DNA of 64,000 nt, taken from Urophycis tenuis. Lineage: Eukaryota > Chordata > Actinopteri > Gadiformes > Phycidae. Position numbers and translations under genes: made by a program. Shown one piece after another: positions 46,520-57,817 of the stretch; position 1 is the stretch's first letter; each line of letters starts with the position of its first letter. The notes below the pieces were generated by a model. That model saw only the letters and a list, made by a program, of their open reading frames with translations, was not told the DNA's origin and searched no databases. Where the stretch lies: positions 839,610 to 903,609 of the forward strand of contig JAXIVH010000033.1 of NCBI GenBank assembly GCA_036785325.1, written 5' to 3'.

Positions 46520-48482
46520 GATCACAAAAACATACTTTAAAATAATACAAACCACACACCACCTCAACATCATTACACACGCCATCTCCACCAACACACC
46601 ACCCATAGGGATGCTGAGACAGGTAAGTAAGCTGGCCGAGTTCATTAAGCCCGCATGCCCGAACCCTTCCACCTCCACCAGGGTCAGGCAGAACACGGAC
46701 AACTGGCTGAGGCAGAACCTGACCATCTTAAAGGAAAACTACACCCTAGTTTTAACTGACCTCACACCCACAGCTTTCCGGTTGGAGGAGGGCGCTCTTG
46801 AGTGGCTGTGAGGTGGGCCCGTGCCCGGTACAGGCACCGGCTCAGGCCGGCCACCCTCTCACAGGTACATAGTGGGTTAACAGCTGGTACCCTCGATCTC
46901 TCCTCACCACCTCCTAGACCCTCTACCCGTTTCACCTCCCCCCAAAATAACCCCCCCCTCCCCAGACCCCGCACCCGTCAACCCCCTCCGGACCCTCTAC
47001 CCAGAACCCACTGCATTCCCCCACTCCACCCTCCCCTCCTCCCTCCCCTACTCCCCTACTCCCTCCCGCCACCCCCCCTCCTCCCCCTTCCCTCCCCCCC
47101 CCCTTCCTTCTCCCCCCTCCCCTACTCCCTCTCCTCCCCCCCCCCGTCCCCTCAACCAACATCCCAGGAACCTAACCTCTCCCCCACCATCCCCACCCTC
47201 CCCAAACACCCCAGGAGGGACCCACTCCTCCCTCTGCCACCCAGAGCCCCGCGGGCTAGCAGCCGTCTTTCAAACACAATGACGCTCCCCGCCACGGGCA
47301 AACCAAACCCTCCTCCCCCTTCCGCCACACCCCCTACATCCCCCCCGTCCACCTGCCGGGTTGGGGCGGGGCCTCGCCGGCCAGCGACCCGGTCGGCGGC
47401 GGTTTCCTCCCCTCCGAGGACTTTCCACCACTCCCCCCGTCCGCCCCAGCCGGGAGGATGATCCACGTAGAGGCCCAGGTCACCCACACAAACACAGACT
47501 CACTCCGCAGCCCACTGTCCTCCCAGCGCTCACCCACATCCAGCCCAGAGACAGCACCACCGGCACCCACACCCACCTGGACCACCATGACCTCACCCAC
47601 ACAGATATCACCTGCAATACAAACAGACACACACACCAGTCCACAATCACCCTGCCTCCCACTCCGTAGGTCCACCCAAGGAGCAGAGCCCACCACAGAC
47701 CCAGACTGGTTCAGGCACGGCGGTAAAACCTAAGGCTAACAAGATGATGATGGGACAAAATAAAGGGAAATGTCCCGTCCAATCCCAATCTGAAGCCAAG
47801 AAAAAACAGGTCTACCCCGCTTCCTGTCCAGTCCTCAAACACAATGATTAGATCCACGACACACACAACACTTATTAATACAATCAATTCGGTCAGTCTA
47901 AGTCCCCGCACACTCACTCCCGAGAGCAGATGGCCGAGTGCAACCACCGACTCGTCGCCTCGACCGAGCGTGACGAAGTTTAAGATTAACAGACACGATC
48001 GTACGAGGTATGAGGTCAGGGATTGGACCATACACTCCACCACGCCCGTAGTGATTATCAGTGACTCCAACACACATATAGGAGTCCAAATTGACAGCTT
48101 CCCGGGTGCCAACTACTATCACATCACAAACATACTAAAAAAAGCTCCCATCAATACAGACACAAAGATTGTGGTGCTGTCTCTGGGACTTAACAACAGA
48201 GAACAGGAACGCGACACAGCAGTGGGCCAACTACACGCACTTCACCGCAAGGCGTCGGAGAGATACCCACATGCCACTATCTATGTCCCCATCATTAATT
48301 ATTCACATAGTCTAGCTGCACCACAACAGGACACACTACAACACTTAAATGCATACATCGCCACACATTACAATACACTATTTGAAATACACCACGATCA
48401 ATTTCACACCACTGATGACACAGACTGGACACCGGAAACCACAACACACATACTCGACAATTGGCTTAAACAGTTCAAATAG
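46520..48482 (+). pseudogene. PLE ORF1 with C-terminal SGNH/GDSL hydrolase domain
   Basis: N-terminal conserved region (ITKTYFKIIQTTHHLN, about 46522), a long proline-rich low-complexity middle with frame changes, and from about 48046 an SGNH-hydrolase-like domain: block I VVIISDSNTH, QIDSFPGANYYHI, and block III VVLSLGLNNRE. Block V, normally DxxHW, reads DDTDW, so the catalytic His is lost here. Stop codon at 48480-48482. Function in the element is unknown; esterase-like ORF1 proteins are also found in CR1/L2 LINEs. Confidence 0.65.
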
Positions 48483-48589
48483 ATGAGGCTAAGTCCCAAC
48501 AGGGACACCCCCTCCCCCGGCACTCAAACATATTAAACTGATCCACCCTGTTCCACCTCACACCCCTGGAGACCTAGCTTCTGGAGAGG

Positions 48590-49770
48590 AGTGTCAGTTT
48601 CATCCCCACCCCGCAGGTCTCTGAGAAACAGCAGTTTCTCAGGGACGTATACAACCGAATACAACCGCTCAATAAAACTTTTGGAAATTCTTCCACGACC
48701 GGCCCGATGAATCCATTCCACCATTCAGGGACCGTCCACACGGGAACCACCGCCGGGCACCTTGTCGGACAACATCATCAGACTCACCCACAACAATAAA
48801 CACATAGCCATACATAACCACTCAACCAACATTTTAGAAACACCCAACATTACGAAACAAGAATATACCGCACTTAGACACCTGCGTAATTACAAACACA
48901 TAGTGATTAAACCCGCCGACAAAGGCTCCAAAATAGTCTCCTGGAAGCACATAGACAATTATCAAACACTTTACATTACAGACCTATACAGGAATACCTC
49001 AAATTGGCTACACAACACCAAATTTGCAACATATTTATAGACTTAAATACATCACACATAGACAGAAAATATACTTAGACGGTCCAGACACCCCACGCGA
49101 ACGCCGCTTCTACCTCCTCCCCAAGATCCACAAGGCGCCGGAGTCTTGAACAATTCCCTTCTAGTGCCACCGGGCCGGCCCATCATCTCAGACTGCAATA
49201 GTGAGTCCTCTCCAGCAGCTGAGTTCATAGAACATTACCTCAACCCACTATCCCTCAGACACCCCAGCTACATCAAGGACACATACCACTTCATTCAAAC
49301 ACTAAACAGAACACCAGTTGCGATGGGCAAAAAGTTTGCTCCCAGCTACGCAAACATCTACATGGCGGAGTTTGAACAAACTGCGTTGCAGAAATGCCCA
49401 TTGCTGCCACAGATGTACTGTCACTTCCTAGACGACATCTTCGGGGTCTGGCCACACAGCTTAGACACATTCTTGCAATTCATACACATACTAAACACAC
49501 ACCACCCCAAATAAAAGTTAAATACACACAACATACACAACACATTGATTTTCTGGACACCACCGTTTTCTTCCCACACACACGCACCACAAACTCTTCT
49601 CCACACCAAGGTATTTTTCAAACCCACGGACCTCCTCCATAAAACCAGCTTCCACCCAAAACAAACATTCGCGGGTATTATTAAATCACAAATCATCCGG
49701 TTTCACCGCCTGTGCACAGAGGAGACGGACGTGCAAAGGGCGATGGGGACCCTAACCCTAACCCTACAGG
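48590..49770 (+). pseudogene. PLE reverse transcriptase, frameshifted and internally deleted
   Basis: N-terminal VSFIPTPQ-like start near 48590, the PADKG motif at about 48916, GRPIISDCNSES at about 49172, SYIKDTYHFIQTL at about 49266, motif B MGKKFAPSYANIYMAEFE at about 49324, and catalytic FLDDIFG at about 49426. Motif A, which should lie between the SYIKDT and MGKKFAPSYAN blocks, is missing, as is the first catalytic aspartate. Several frameshifts are present (for example near 48760, 49040 and 49515). A short CCCTAA run at 49749-49768 sits at the RT-endonuclease junction. Confidence 0.8.
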
Positions 49771-50238
49771 GTGATATCGGCCTACTGCAAGAACCGGAGC
49801 CTTCAGAACATCCTGGTGCAGGCCCGCTTCTCCACCAACATGAGAAGCGCCCCCTCTCCACACCGGAGCTACTTTAAGCAGCTGGCGGTCATCCGCAACC
49901 AGCACGCCTCCACCTCCAGCCCCATTCTGCAGAACCTCACCATCCACGACAAAAACCTCATTTACGCCATCACATGCACAGACTGCCACATGATATATGT
50001 CGGCGAAACAAAACACTACATACATTCCAGACTCAAACAATATTTATATACAATACACATAGCCGCACTCGACACCGCACTCGTACAACACTTTCAACAA
50101 CACCCGGTCACCTCATTATCCATCACGGGCTTGGAGATGAAGGCGTCCTGGTCGGACAGACAGAGGAAGGCAGCGGAGCACAGATGGATCAAACATTTAA
50201 AAACACTCAACCCCCTGGGCCTCAACATTAGTGAGTAG
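49771..50238 (+). pseudogene. PLE GIY-YIG endonuclease domain
   Basis: The frame is open over 155 codons to the TAG at 50236-50238. It starts with the RT C-terminal connector (RNQHASTSSPIL) and contains NLIYAITCTDCHMIYVGET, the GIY-YIG core with the inserted CxxC typical of Penelope elements, then SRLKQY with the catalytic Arg, and RKAAEHRWIKHL with the catalytic Glu. The domain itself looks intact, although the upstream RT is broken, so the protein is not made as a unit. Confidence 0.85.
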
Positions 50239-51683
50239 GGCCCTCGCTGGGCCTCAACATTAGGGAGTAGGGCCCCCCCTGGGCCTCAACATTAGGGAGT
50301 AGGGCCCTCCCTGGGCCTCAACATTAGGGAGTAGGGCCCTCGCTGGGCCTCAACATTAGGGAGTAGGGCCCTCGCTGGGCCTCAACATTAGGGAGTAGGG
50401 CCCTCCCTGGACCTCAACATTAGGGAGTAGGGCCCTCGCTGGGCCTCAACATTAGGGAGTAGGGCCCTCGCTGGGCCTCAACATTAGGGAGTAGGGCCCT
50501 CGCTGGGCCTCAACATTAGGGAGTAGGGCCCTCCCTGGACCTCAACATTAGGGAGTAGGGCCCCCCCCTGGGCCTCAACATTAGGGAGTAGGGCCCTCCC
50601 TGGGCCTCAACATTAGGGAGTAGGGCCCCCCCCTGGGCCTCAACATTAGGGAGTAGGGCCCTCGCTGGGCCTCAACATTAGGGAGTAGGGCCCTCCCTGG
50701 GCCTCAACATTAGGGAGTAGGGCCCTCGCTGGGCCTCAACATTAGGGAGTAGGGCCCTCCCTGGGCCTCAACATTAGGGAGTAGGGCCCTCGCTGGGCCT
50801 CAACATTAGGGAGTAGGGCCCTCGCTGGGCCTCAACATTAGGGAGTAGGGCCCTCGCTGGGCCTCAACATTAGGGAGTAGGGCCCTCGCTGGGCCTCAAC
50901 ATTAGGGAGTAGGGCCCTCCCTGGACCTCAACATTAGGGAGTAGGGCCCTCGCTGGGCCTCAACATTAGGGAGTAGGGCCCTCGCTGGGCCTCAACATTA
51001 GGGAGTAGGGCCCCCCCTGGACCTCAACATTAGGGAGTAGGGCCCTCGCTGGGCCTCAACATTAGGGAGTAGGGCCCTCACTGGGCCTCAACATTAGGGA
51101 GTAGGGCCCTCGCTGGGCCTCAACATTAGGGAGTAGGGCCCTCCCTGGGCCTCAACATTAGGGAGTAGGGCCCTCCCTGGGCCTCAACATTAGGGAGTAG
51201 GGCCCTCCCTGGGCCTCAACATTAGGGAGTAGGGCCCTCCCTGGGCCTCAACATTAGGGAGTAGGGCCCTCCCTGGGCCTCAACATTAGGGAGTAGGGCC
51301 CTCGCTGGGCCTCAACATTAGGGAGTAGGGCCCTCGCTGGGCCTCAACATTAGGGAGTAGGGCCCTCGCTGGACCTCAATATTAGGGAGTAGGGCCCTCC
51401 CTGGGCCTCAACATTAGGGAGTAGGGCCCTCCCTGGGCCTCAACATTAGTGAGTAGGGCCCTCGCTGGGCCTCAACATTAGGGAGTAGGGCCCTCCCTGG
51501 GCCTCAACATTAGGGAGTAGGGCCCTCCCTGGGCCTCAACATTAGGGAGTAGGGCCCTCGCTGGGCCTCAACATTAGGGAGTAGGGCCCTCCCTGGGCCT
51601 CAACATTAGGGAGTAGGGCCCTCCCTGGACCTCAACATTAGGGAGTAGGGCCCTCGCTGGGCCTCAACATTAGGGAGTAGGGC
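50215..51683 (+). repeat. 32-bp minisatellite derived from the PLE stop-codon region, about 46 copies
   Basis: The first unit (50215-50246) is the last codons of the endonuclease ORF plus its TAG stop and a few following bases. It is then repeated about 46 times to 51683. The founding unit has ATTAGTGAGTAG. Nearly all others have ATTAGGGAGTAG, except one near 51446. Other variants sit at CCCTCGC/CCCTCCC and GGGCCTC/GGACCTC. Confidence 0.95.
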
Positions 51684-52270
51684 ACCGCCTATGCATGCAC
51701 GGTTTGACCTTTTATATATAATTGTTTTTACATGTATGTCTATATGTGTGTGAGAACTGTTGTATATATTGTGTATGTATGAAGGCAAGGGAACTGGGAG
51801 CAGCTCTCTTTCACCCCCGGGAAGAGATTAAACCAATTTCCCACCTGACTAGGGAGGATGCAGGGATAAATGTGATTAATTATGTGCATGTGTGTTCTTA
51901 ATTTACTATTCATTTACTTTTTAACTTTTTTATTTTTTTTATTTGAAAGCACTTCCCCTCCACAGCACTTTTCCCGTCCTCTCTCATGTGATTTTTTAAT
52001 ATTAAGTTTTATCTTGTGTGAAAATTGATCTTTTTTTATGTATAGTACTTGTATTTGAGAGAGATTGGTGTGTGTATGTCTGAGAGCGCGACAGAGTGCA
52101 TCCTCCCCATTCCACCAGCCCAGGTGGCTGCTCCACAGTCTCCCCTTCATATTAGTCTTAATTGTTTATATATTTATTTATTTATTTATTTAATTATGTT
52201 ATTTAATAATTTCACATGTATTTTACTCGTTGCATGTACTCTTTTACTTAACTCACTTAACTCACAGAAG
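51684..52270 (+). other. 3' region of PLE copy 2
   Basis: AT-rich sequence between the minisatellite and copy 3 with no ORF. It includes a TTTA run (52168-52190). Probably the 3' UTR of copy 2 and the start of the pseudo-LTR of copy 3. Confidence 0.5.
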
Positions 52271-54290
52271 GTCTTGTGCCAGAGCACAAAACGTCCAGGA
52301 CAAACAAAAGAACACAAACAAAAAACCTAACCCTAACCAGCCCCCCTCCTCTACACCCAACCTCAGTCGCCCCCCCCCCCCCACCACGAGAGGGGCGGAC
52401 ACAGCGTCCGTTCCCGACAGCGGGCCGGTTGGGGCGGTGCCTCCACTAGGAGTGCCTGGATCCCTGAGTCAGGTGGTTTTTCCCAACAGGCTCCCTGAGG
52501 GAACCCCTGATATCAGGAGTGGAGATGATCAGGGTCACCAGCCACACACACGCATCATCCCACTCATCAGCACATACTCACACAACATCACACACACACT
52601 CCAAACTGAAACAGGCATTTACACGCGCACAACACAACAACACAACACTCTAGAACCACAGAGTAATACGGCGTACCGTAAGAACCGGAGCCTCCAGGAC
52701 ATCCTGGTGCGGGCCTTCTCCACCAACACTAGGAGAACCCCCTCCCCACACGGAACCATTTTAAGCAGCTGGCGGTCATCTACAACCGCCTCCACCTCCA
52801 GCCCCATCCTGCAGAACCTCCACCTCCATCCTGCACACGTATCCTGCCACATACTCCATGCTGGCGAAACATATATTGTAAGCTGGGCATCCAACTTACC
52901 CACCAGTTTGCCAGCAGAGGGAGCCAGTGTTGCTTGCCGCAGAGCCCTGTGAAACCCAAACTACTACTGAGGTGGATGTTAAATCAATGATGATGAAGGG
53001 TAGACGGAAAACTGAGATGAAGTCAAACCCCAATCTAACACCTGAGACACCCACCTCTTGTCGAAACGGGGCTCCTGCGTCTGCACCTGGCTCCCCAGGT
53101 CGCCCAGAACCACATATACACCACCGCACATTCCGTAAGATACAGGAGTGGTCGCTGGCGGTGTGTAAGAGGACGCTTGTCATAGGGGACTGGAACCTCG
53201 CCCGCATCCCACCATTCACAGACCCAGACATTCAAATTGACAGTTATCCAGGCGATAATTTCCACCACATAACAGCCATACTGAAAAAAAAATCCCAACA
53301 TGCCATACCACAACACAAGTAATTCTCTCAATCGGACTCAACAATGGATTAGCAGAAAATGACCCCCTCCACATTTACCAAACAGTTACAGCAGATGTGG
53401 AGCAGCAGTCAGAGCACCTTCCCCAACCTTCCCCAACCTTCCCCAACCTTCCCCATATACATGGGGAACCATGTATATCGTTCCCCAACCATATACATCC
53501 CCATCATAAACTTCTCTCACCAGCTGGACCAGAGAAAGAAATCACTCGTCACAAAACTGAATAACGTAATATCAACCGAATGCGATTTCATTCCGGAAAT
53601 TAACCCACTACTTTTTCAGGTACAGAAGGACAACATACACTGGGCTACCGTGACGGCCGGGATATTGTTCAAGTACTGGAAACAACAATTAAACTTGTAA
53701 CAGGAGAAAACTGTTCACTTACATCTCCCTCCCATCAGTCAAATATCACAAATGTCTCTGCCGCTTTCTCCTTCACAGCTGCACAGCTGGAGATCCTGGA
53801 AAAAGGCCTCACTTTCAAACCCACACCCCGCCCACCCACCAGACCTCAGGGGGGACCTCCACACTTTCCACAGGAGGCTTAAACTCCTGGATTATTTCCA
53901 TGGGACGCAGGTACGTGAGCCTGTACCCTTCTCCGGGCCGTCACACTGGCAACCACACACGGACACCATATCACCTGCCACTGCACAACTGATCCATAAA
54001 GATAACCAAGCACTCACACATTGGCAACCCCACCCAACATTAGCCAGGAACACAAACAAATCATCAAAACATTAAGTAGGTGCAAACACAGTTATCAAAC
54101 CAGCAGATAAGGGGGGCCAAATAGTTATTCAGGACAGGGACAATTCCGGTACATATTAGAAGCACACAGACAGTTAAACAACAGCACATATTATAAACCT
54201 TTACAACATCAGCTACAATTGGACACACAGACACTAGTTAGGCAGATCACAGACACTAGTTAGGCAGATCACAGACACACTTTACCGAGA
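52271..54290 (+). mobile_element. Penelope-like element copy 3, rearranged
   Basis: Begins with a hammerhead-like stem (52276-52295) and a short AACCTAACCCTAACC run (52325-52339). A fragment of the RT-endonuclease region follows (RKNRSLQDILV at about 52678 to a broken HAGET at about 52860). Then comes ORF1 C-terminal SGNH sequence (about 53100-53700): LVIGDWN, QIDSYPGDNFHHI, LSIGLNN (after a frameshift), and DNIHW, which keeps the block V His. Last is the start of an RT (EILEKGLTFKPTP at about 53790, a PADKG-like GGPNSY region near 54100). The order shows deletion and rearrangement. Confidence 0.7.
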
Positions 54291-54299
54291 TCAGTGCCT

Positions 54300-56574
54300 G
54301 AGGAGGACGTGTGAGTGAGAGCACAGAGAAGAGGCTTATGTTTTATTATTTTTGTAAGTGGCTGAACGCGGCTTGTCAGCGTCTCGTTTTGGATAGAAAC
54401 CACTACTACTACTACTACTGCTACTGCAACTACAACTACTGCTACTACGATGTTTTGGATAGAAACTACTGCTTTAGCTACAGCTACAGCCACTGCTACT
54501 GCTACAGCTTGCCAAAGGCTAGCTATAGGTATAATATGTTGCTAGCTATAAAGCTATCGCCAACATGCCTCTGTACTCGGATGTCTCAGGCACAGAGACT
54601 GGGAAATGCACAGACTGCACCGAACTGCGACAGACATGCAGGACTTAATAATATTCAAAGAGAACAATCAGAACATCTGAAGAGGGATTTCACTGAACTT
54701 TTGGACACACTGGACAAATTAAGTCATTCATCAGTGGACTCATACCAGCAGTTGACAGGGGAATAAACAGATTCAGTCGACTACTTGCACTGAATACATG
54801 GCTTTCCAGAGTCTGCAATGAAAGAGGAAGGGGCTTTATTGACAATTTCAACTTGTTCTGGGGGCGCAAATATTTTTTCAGAGCAGATGGCCAAGATTGG
54901 GACAATCTTCTCGTCTCGCTCTCCCACAAATCTACCCTGCCACGGTCTGACACACAGGCCACAATCAGACCACAGGTTGAGAAGAAACGAGACACCAGCC
55001 TCCCCCACACATCTACTATCAACGATGACCTCCAGCCTCTTCTACCCCATAGCCACCACAGCAATAACTCCAGCTCTACTGTCTCCTCCATATATGATTT
55101 TCCAGACGAATTTAAGAAACTAGGAAATGTTAGCATCAAACTCGAATCGCAGAGGGAACCCCCCTCCCTGTACTGACAATAGTCCCGAGTATTACTGAGA
55201 CAAAAAAAGGTTTGGTCATAGACAGTATCAAGGAAGTTTGGCATAATCTGCAGAGCCAAAGGTTGCCCACATCAAAACATGGAAACTTTTGCATTCCTGC
55301 TGTAACCACTAAGAGTAAACAAAGGGAAACTTAGACACACTGCTAATCTCATACCTATTCCCTCCGAACCAAAACCACCCTTAAAGACAATCAATAACAC
55401 CATCAGGATGACTACTTAATGTTAGGTCTCTTAATAACAAATCATTTTAGTTAATGATTTTATTACCACTTCTAAACTGGATTTTATGTTTTTAACTGAA
55501 ACATGGCTAGAACAAAATAACAGTGCAACTGTTTTAATAGAGACAGCTCCTCCCAACTGACTTTTTGATGTATGTAGATCGGGAAAAAGAGGTGGAGGGG
55601 TTACTGCTATATTTAAAAATATATTTCACGGTAAACAGATGTTATTTGGTGATTTTCCATCATTCTAATACCTTTGTGCTGTATTGAAATGCTCCCCCAG
55701 AGTTCTCATTAATTATTTACAGGTCACCCACATACCACACATTTTTTTGATGAATTTACAGAATTATTGTCCAGCACCTCCACAGACTGTCTAGTTATAA
55801 CTAATTATTTCACTTTTCATACTGATGATTTGAATGACAAGTGTGCTAAATAACTTTTAAACATTTTGGACACATTTGAACCGTCTCAACATGTGAAAGA
55901 GGCTACTCATCATAAGGGGCGCACTCTAGACCTTGTTATCACAAAGGGCCTCAATGTTTCTTATCTCTGTGTGACTGATCCTTCGCTGTCGGATCATTTC
56001 TGTGTTTTCTCTTATATATCTTTTATTCCCGACATACAGACAAAGCCAAATACTGTCAAAAAACAGCATATCAATGAACATTCTAATGTACTTTTTAAAA
56101 AGGCCATTTCCCTGCTACCACCTCTCAACCCGTGTTCTGCTGACGCACTTGTAGAAAACTAATGATTTCTGGAAAGTAAAAGGCACCCTGGAGAAAAGCC
56201 CCTTCTGTAAGAGCACAAAAAATAGAATGCAGAAAGGCTGAACGCATCCGGCGTAAAACAAAACTTCATATTCACCATGACATCTATAAAGAGAGCCTCC
56301 GTGCCTTGAAAAGACACTGATGAAAAGCCTTGAAAACTGCAGTTATTAAACCCCTTTTAAAAAAGCGGAGCCTGGATGCTTCTATTATTATCTATTTGAT
56401 ATTCTATTATAATATCAAATCTACCCTTCATTAGTAAAATCATTGAGAAAGTTATCCTCCAGCAACTTAATCACTTCCTAACATCCACTGGTTGCTATGA
56501 CACCTTCCAATCAGGATTTCGACCCCTTCACAGCACCGAGACGGCCCTTATTAAAGTTGTAAATGACATCCGTC
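54300..56574 (+). mobile_element. L2/CR1-type LINE, 5' part (ORF1 esterase, APE endonuclease, RT start)
   Basis: ORF1 remnant: INRFSRLLALNTWLSRVCN in broken frames at about 54760-54820, then GFIDNFNLFW (about 54831) and FRADGQDWDN, an esterase-like C-terminus with a degenerate DxxH block. ORF2: APE endonuclease pieces (VRSLNNKSF at about 55425, LTETWLEQNN near 55495, HTLDLVITKG-like at about 55920, SDHFCVFSY at about 55990) and the RT N-terminus (GFRPLHSTETALIKVVNDIR at about 56515-56573). Cut off at 56575 by a TTAA element. Many stops. Confidence 0.75.
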
Positions 56575-56640
56575 TTAAAGTGATGGTTTGGAGTAAAATT
56601 CACCCTGAGGTCATTTCCACCAATAATCCAGCCAAATACC
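56575..56640 (+). mobile_element. TTAA-flanked palindromic element, truncated copy A
   Basis: TTAA followed by the first 62 bp of the family seen in full at 61585-62486 (AGTGATGGTTTGGAGTAAAA). Inserted in the LINE reverse transcriptase. Interrupted after 56640 by hAT-like sequence. Confidence 0.85.
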
Positions 56641-57543
56641 AAGGCTCGAACTGGCAATCTGTACAACTGGGCAATTGCCCGGTGGGCCTGGATTTTTTAA
56701 TAAAAAAAAAAAAAAAAGTTTAAGTTATTTATTTGAGCAGCGTGGCCCATCTTACGGCCCGTCATGTATAAATTCAGTTGCATCCATTTGGCTTGGGGGG
56801 GTGGGGGGGTGACAGGTCAATATTTTTTTGGCCTCTTCATGACAGGTTCAGTGTGTGTTACGATCGCGCCCCCCTGCCCCACCCCTCAAGTGGATTTGTC
56901 CAAGCAGCCGCTAGATTTATAGGGAAATATAGTGATACCGCATCATTTAGCCTTGCACTTAAGAATAATCATTATGGACGACAGAAGTTCCAAAAAGAGG
57001 AAAGGGGGAGCGGAGAAGAGCCGCGAGAAAAAGCAAAAAGCCCTACAGGCCAACGTTGCAAAATGTTTTAAAATTGATAATTTGTTTGCTGCTGCCAGTA
57101 GAACTAGTGCCCCTAGTGCCGCTAGTGGAAGTAGAACTAGTGCCTCTAGTGCTGCTAGTGGAAGTAGAACTAGTGCCCCTAGTGCCGCTAGTGGAAGTAG
57201 AACTAGTGCCTCTAGTGCTGCTAGTGGAAGTAGAACTAGTGCCTCTAGTGCTGCTAGTGGAAGTAGAACTAGTGCCCCTAGTGCTGCTAGTGGAAGTAGA
57301 ACTAGTGCCCTTAGTGCTGCTAGTGGAAGTAGAACTAGCGACAGCTACGAAAACGTTGCTGGAGATGTCACCCCAGGGCCAACTGAAGAAGTAGATGAAG
57401 GATATTGTGTCGGGTGGGACTCGAGTACTACCAACGATGAGATTGAGAAGGAACCCGAAGAGGCCGGGGGCAAGGAGACGCGGCAGGACATTACAGAATC
57501 TGCACTTTTTATTTTTTTGTTTGTAACTACAATACGTCATTAA
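56641..57543 (+). mobile_element. hAT-type transposon 5' part with N-terminal transposase fragment
   Basis: Starts with CTCGAACTGGCAATCTG and GGGCAATTGCCCGGTGGGCC, as in ZMYM-related hAT elements. From ATG 56974 an ORF encodes MDDRSSKKRKGGAEKSREKK, the lysine-rich N-terminus of hAT transposases of this type, then a 33-bp-repeat region and an acidic tail. It ends with a TAA (57541-57543) contributed by the TTAA of the next element. The catalytic part is absent. Confidence 0.65.
57097..57345 (+). repeat. 33-bp coding minisatellite, about 7.5 copies
   Basis: Units contain GTAGAACTAGTGCCNCTAGT and encode SRTSAPSAASG/SRTSASSAASG inside the hAT transposase N-terminus. Units alternate CCT/TCT and GCC/GCT third positions. 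Confidence 0.92.
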
Positions 57544-57817
57544 AGTGATGGTTCGGAGTAAAATTCACCCTGAGGTAATTTCCACCAATAATCCAGCCAA
57601 ATACCCCCTCAGATGCATTTTTAGCGACGGTCAATATTTATCAAGTTTAGGGGTATAAGAATGGCTTAGTATTGGAGTGCCCGGTACACTGTGTATATCT
57701 CGTAAATTACCCCACTAATAATGCATGGATTGTTACCCAAGTTCTGTAGTAGTACATATATGGTCTGTACTCACAAAACGAGGCATTTTAAAGTTTGTAA
57801 GTACACCTGGAGTTTAT
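57540..57817 (+). mobile_element. TTAA palindromic element, truncated copy B
   Basis: TTAA (57540-57543) followed by about 274 bp of left-arm sequence almost identical to 61589-61865. It stops at GAGTTTATT, where gypsy integrase begins, so the right part is missing. Confidence 0.85.

Larger units (their letters stand above)
45689..52270 (+). mobile_element. Penelope-like element copy 2, most complete
   Basis: Order: hammerhead-like motif (45691-45717), leader, ORF1 with SGNH-hydrolase domain (46520-48482), reverse transcriptase remnant (about 48590-49770), GIY-YIG endonuclease (49771-50238), a 32-bp minisatellite grown from its stop codon, and a 3' region (51684-52270). RT followed by GIY-YIG endonuclease is diagnostic of Penelope-like elements. 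Inserted into a gypsy gag at about 45688. Copy 3 follows head to tail, the usual arrangement for this class. Not autonomous: RT is frameshifted and lacks motif A. Confidence 0.85.

Noticed and set aside
50215..51683. CRISPR-like array
   Set aside because: Repeats are directly adjacent with no unique spacers, and the genome is a vertebrate; it is a minisatellite.
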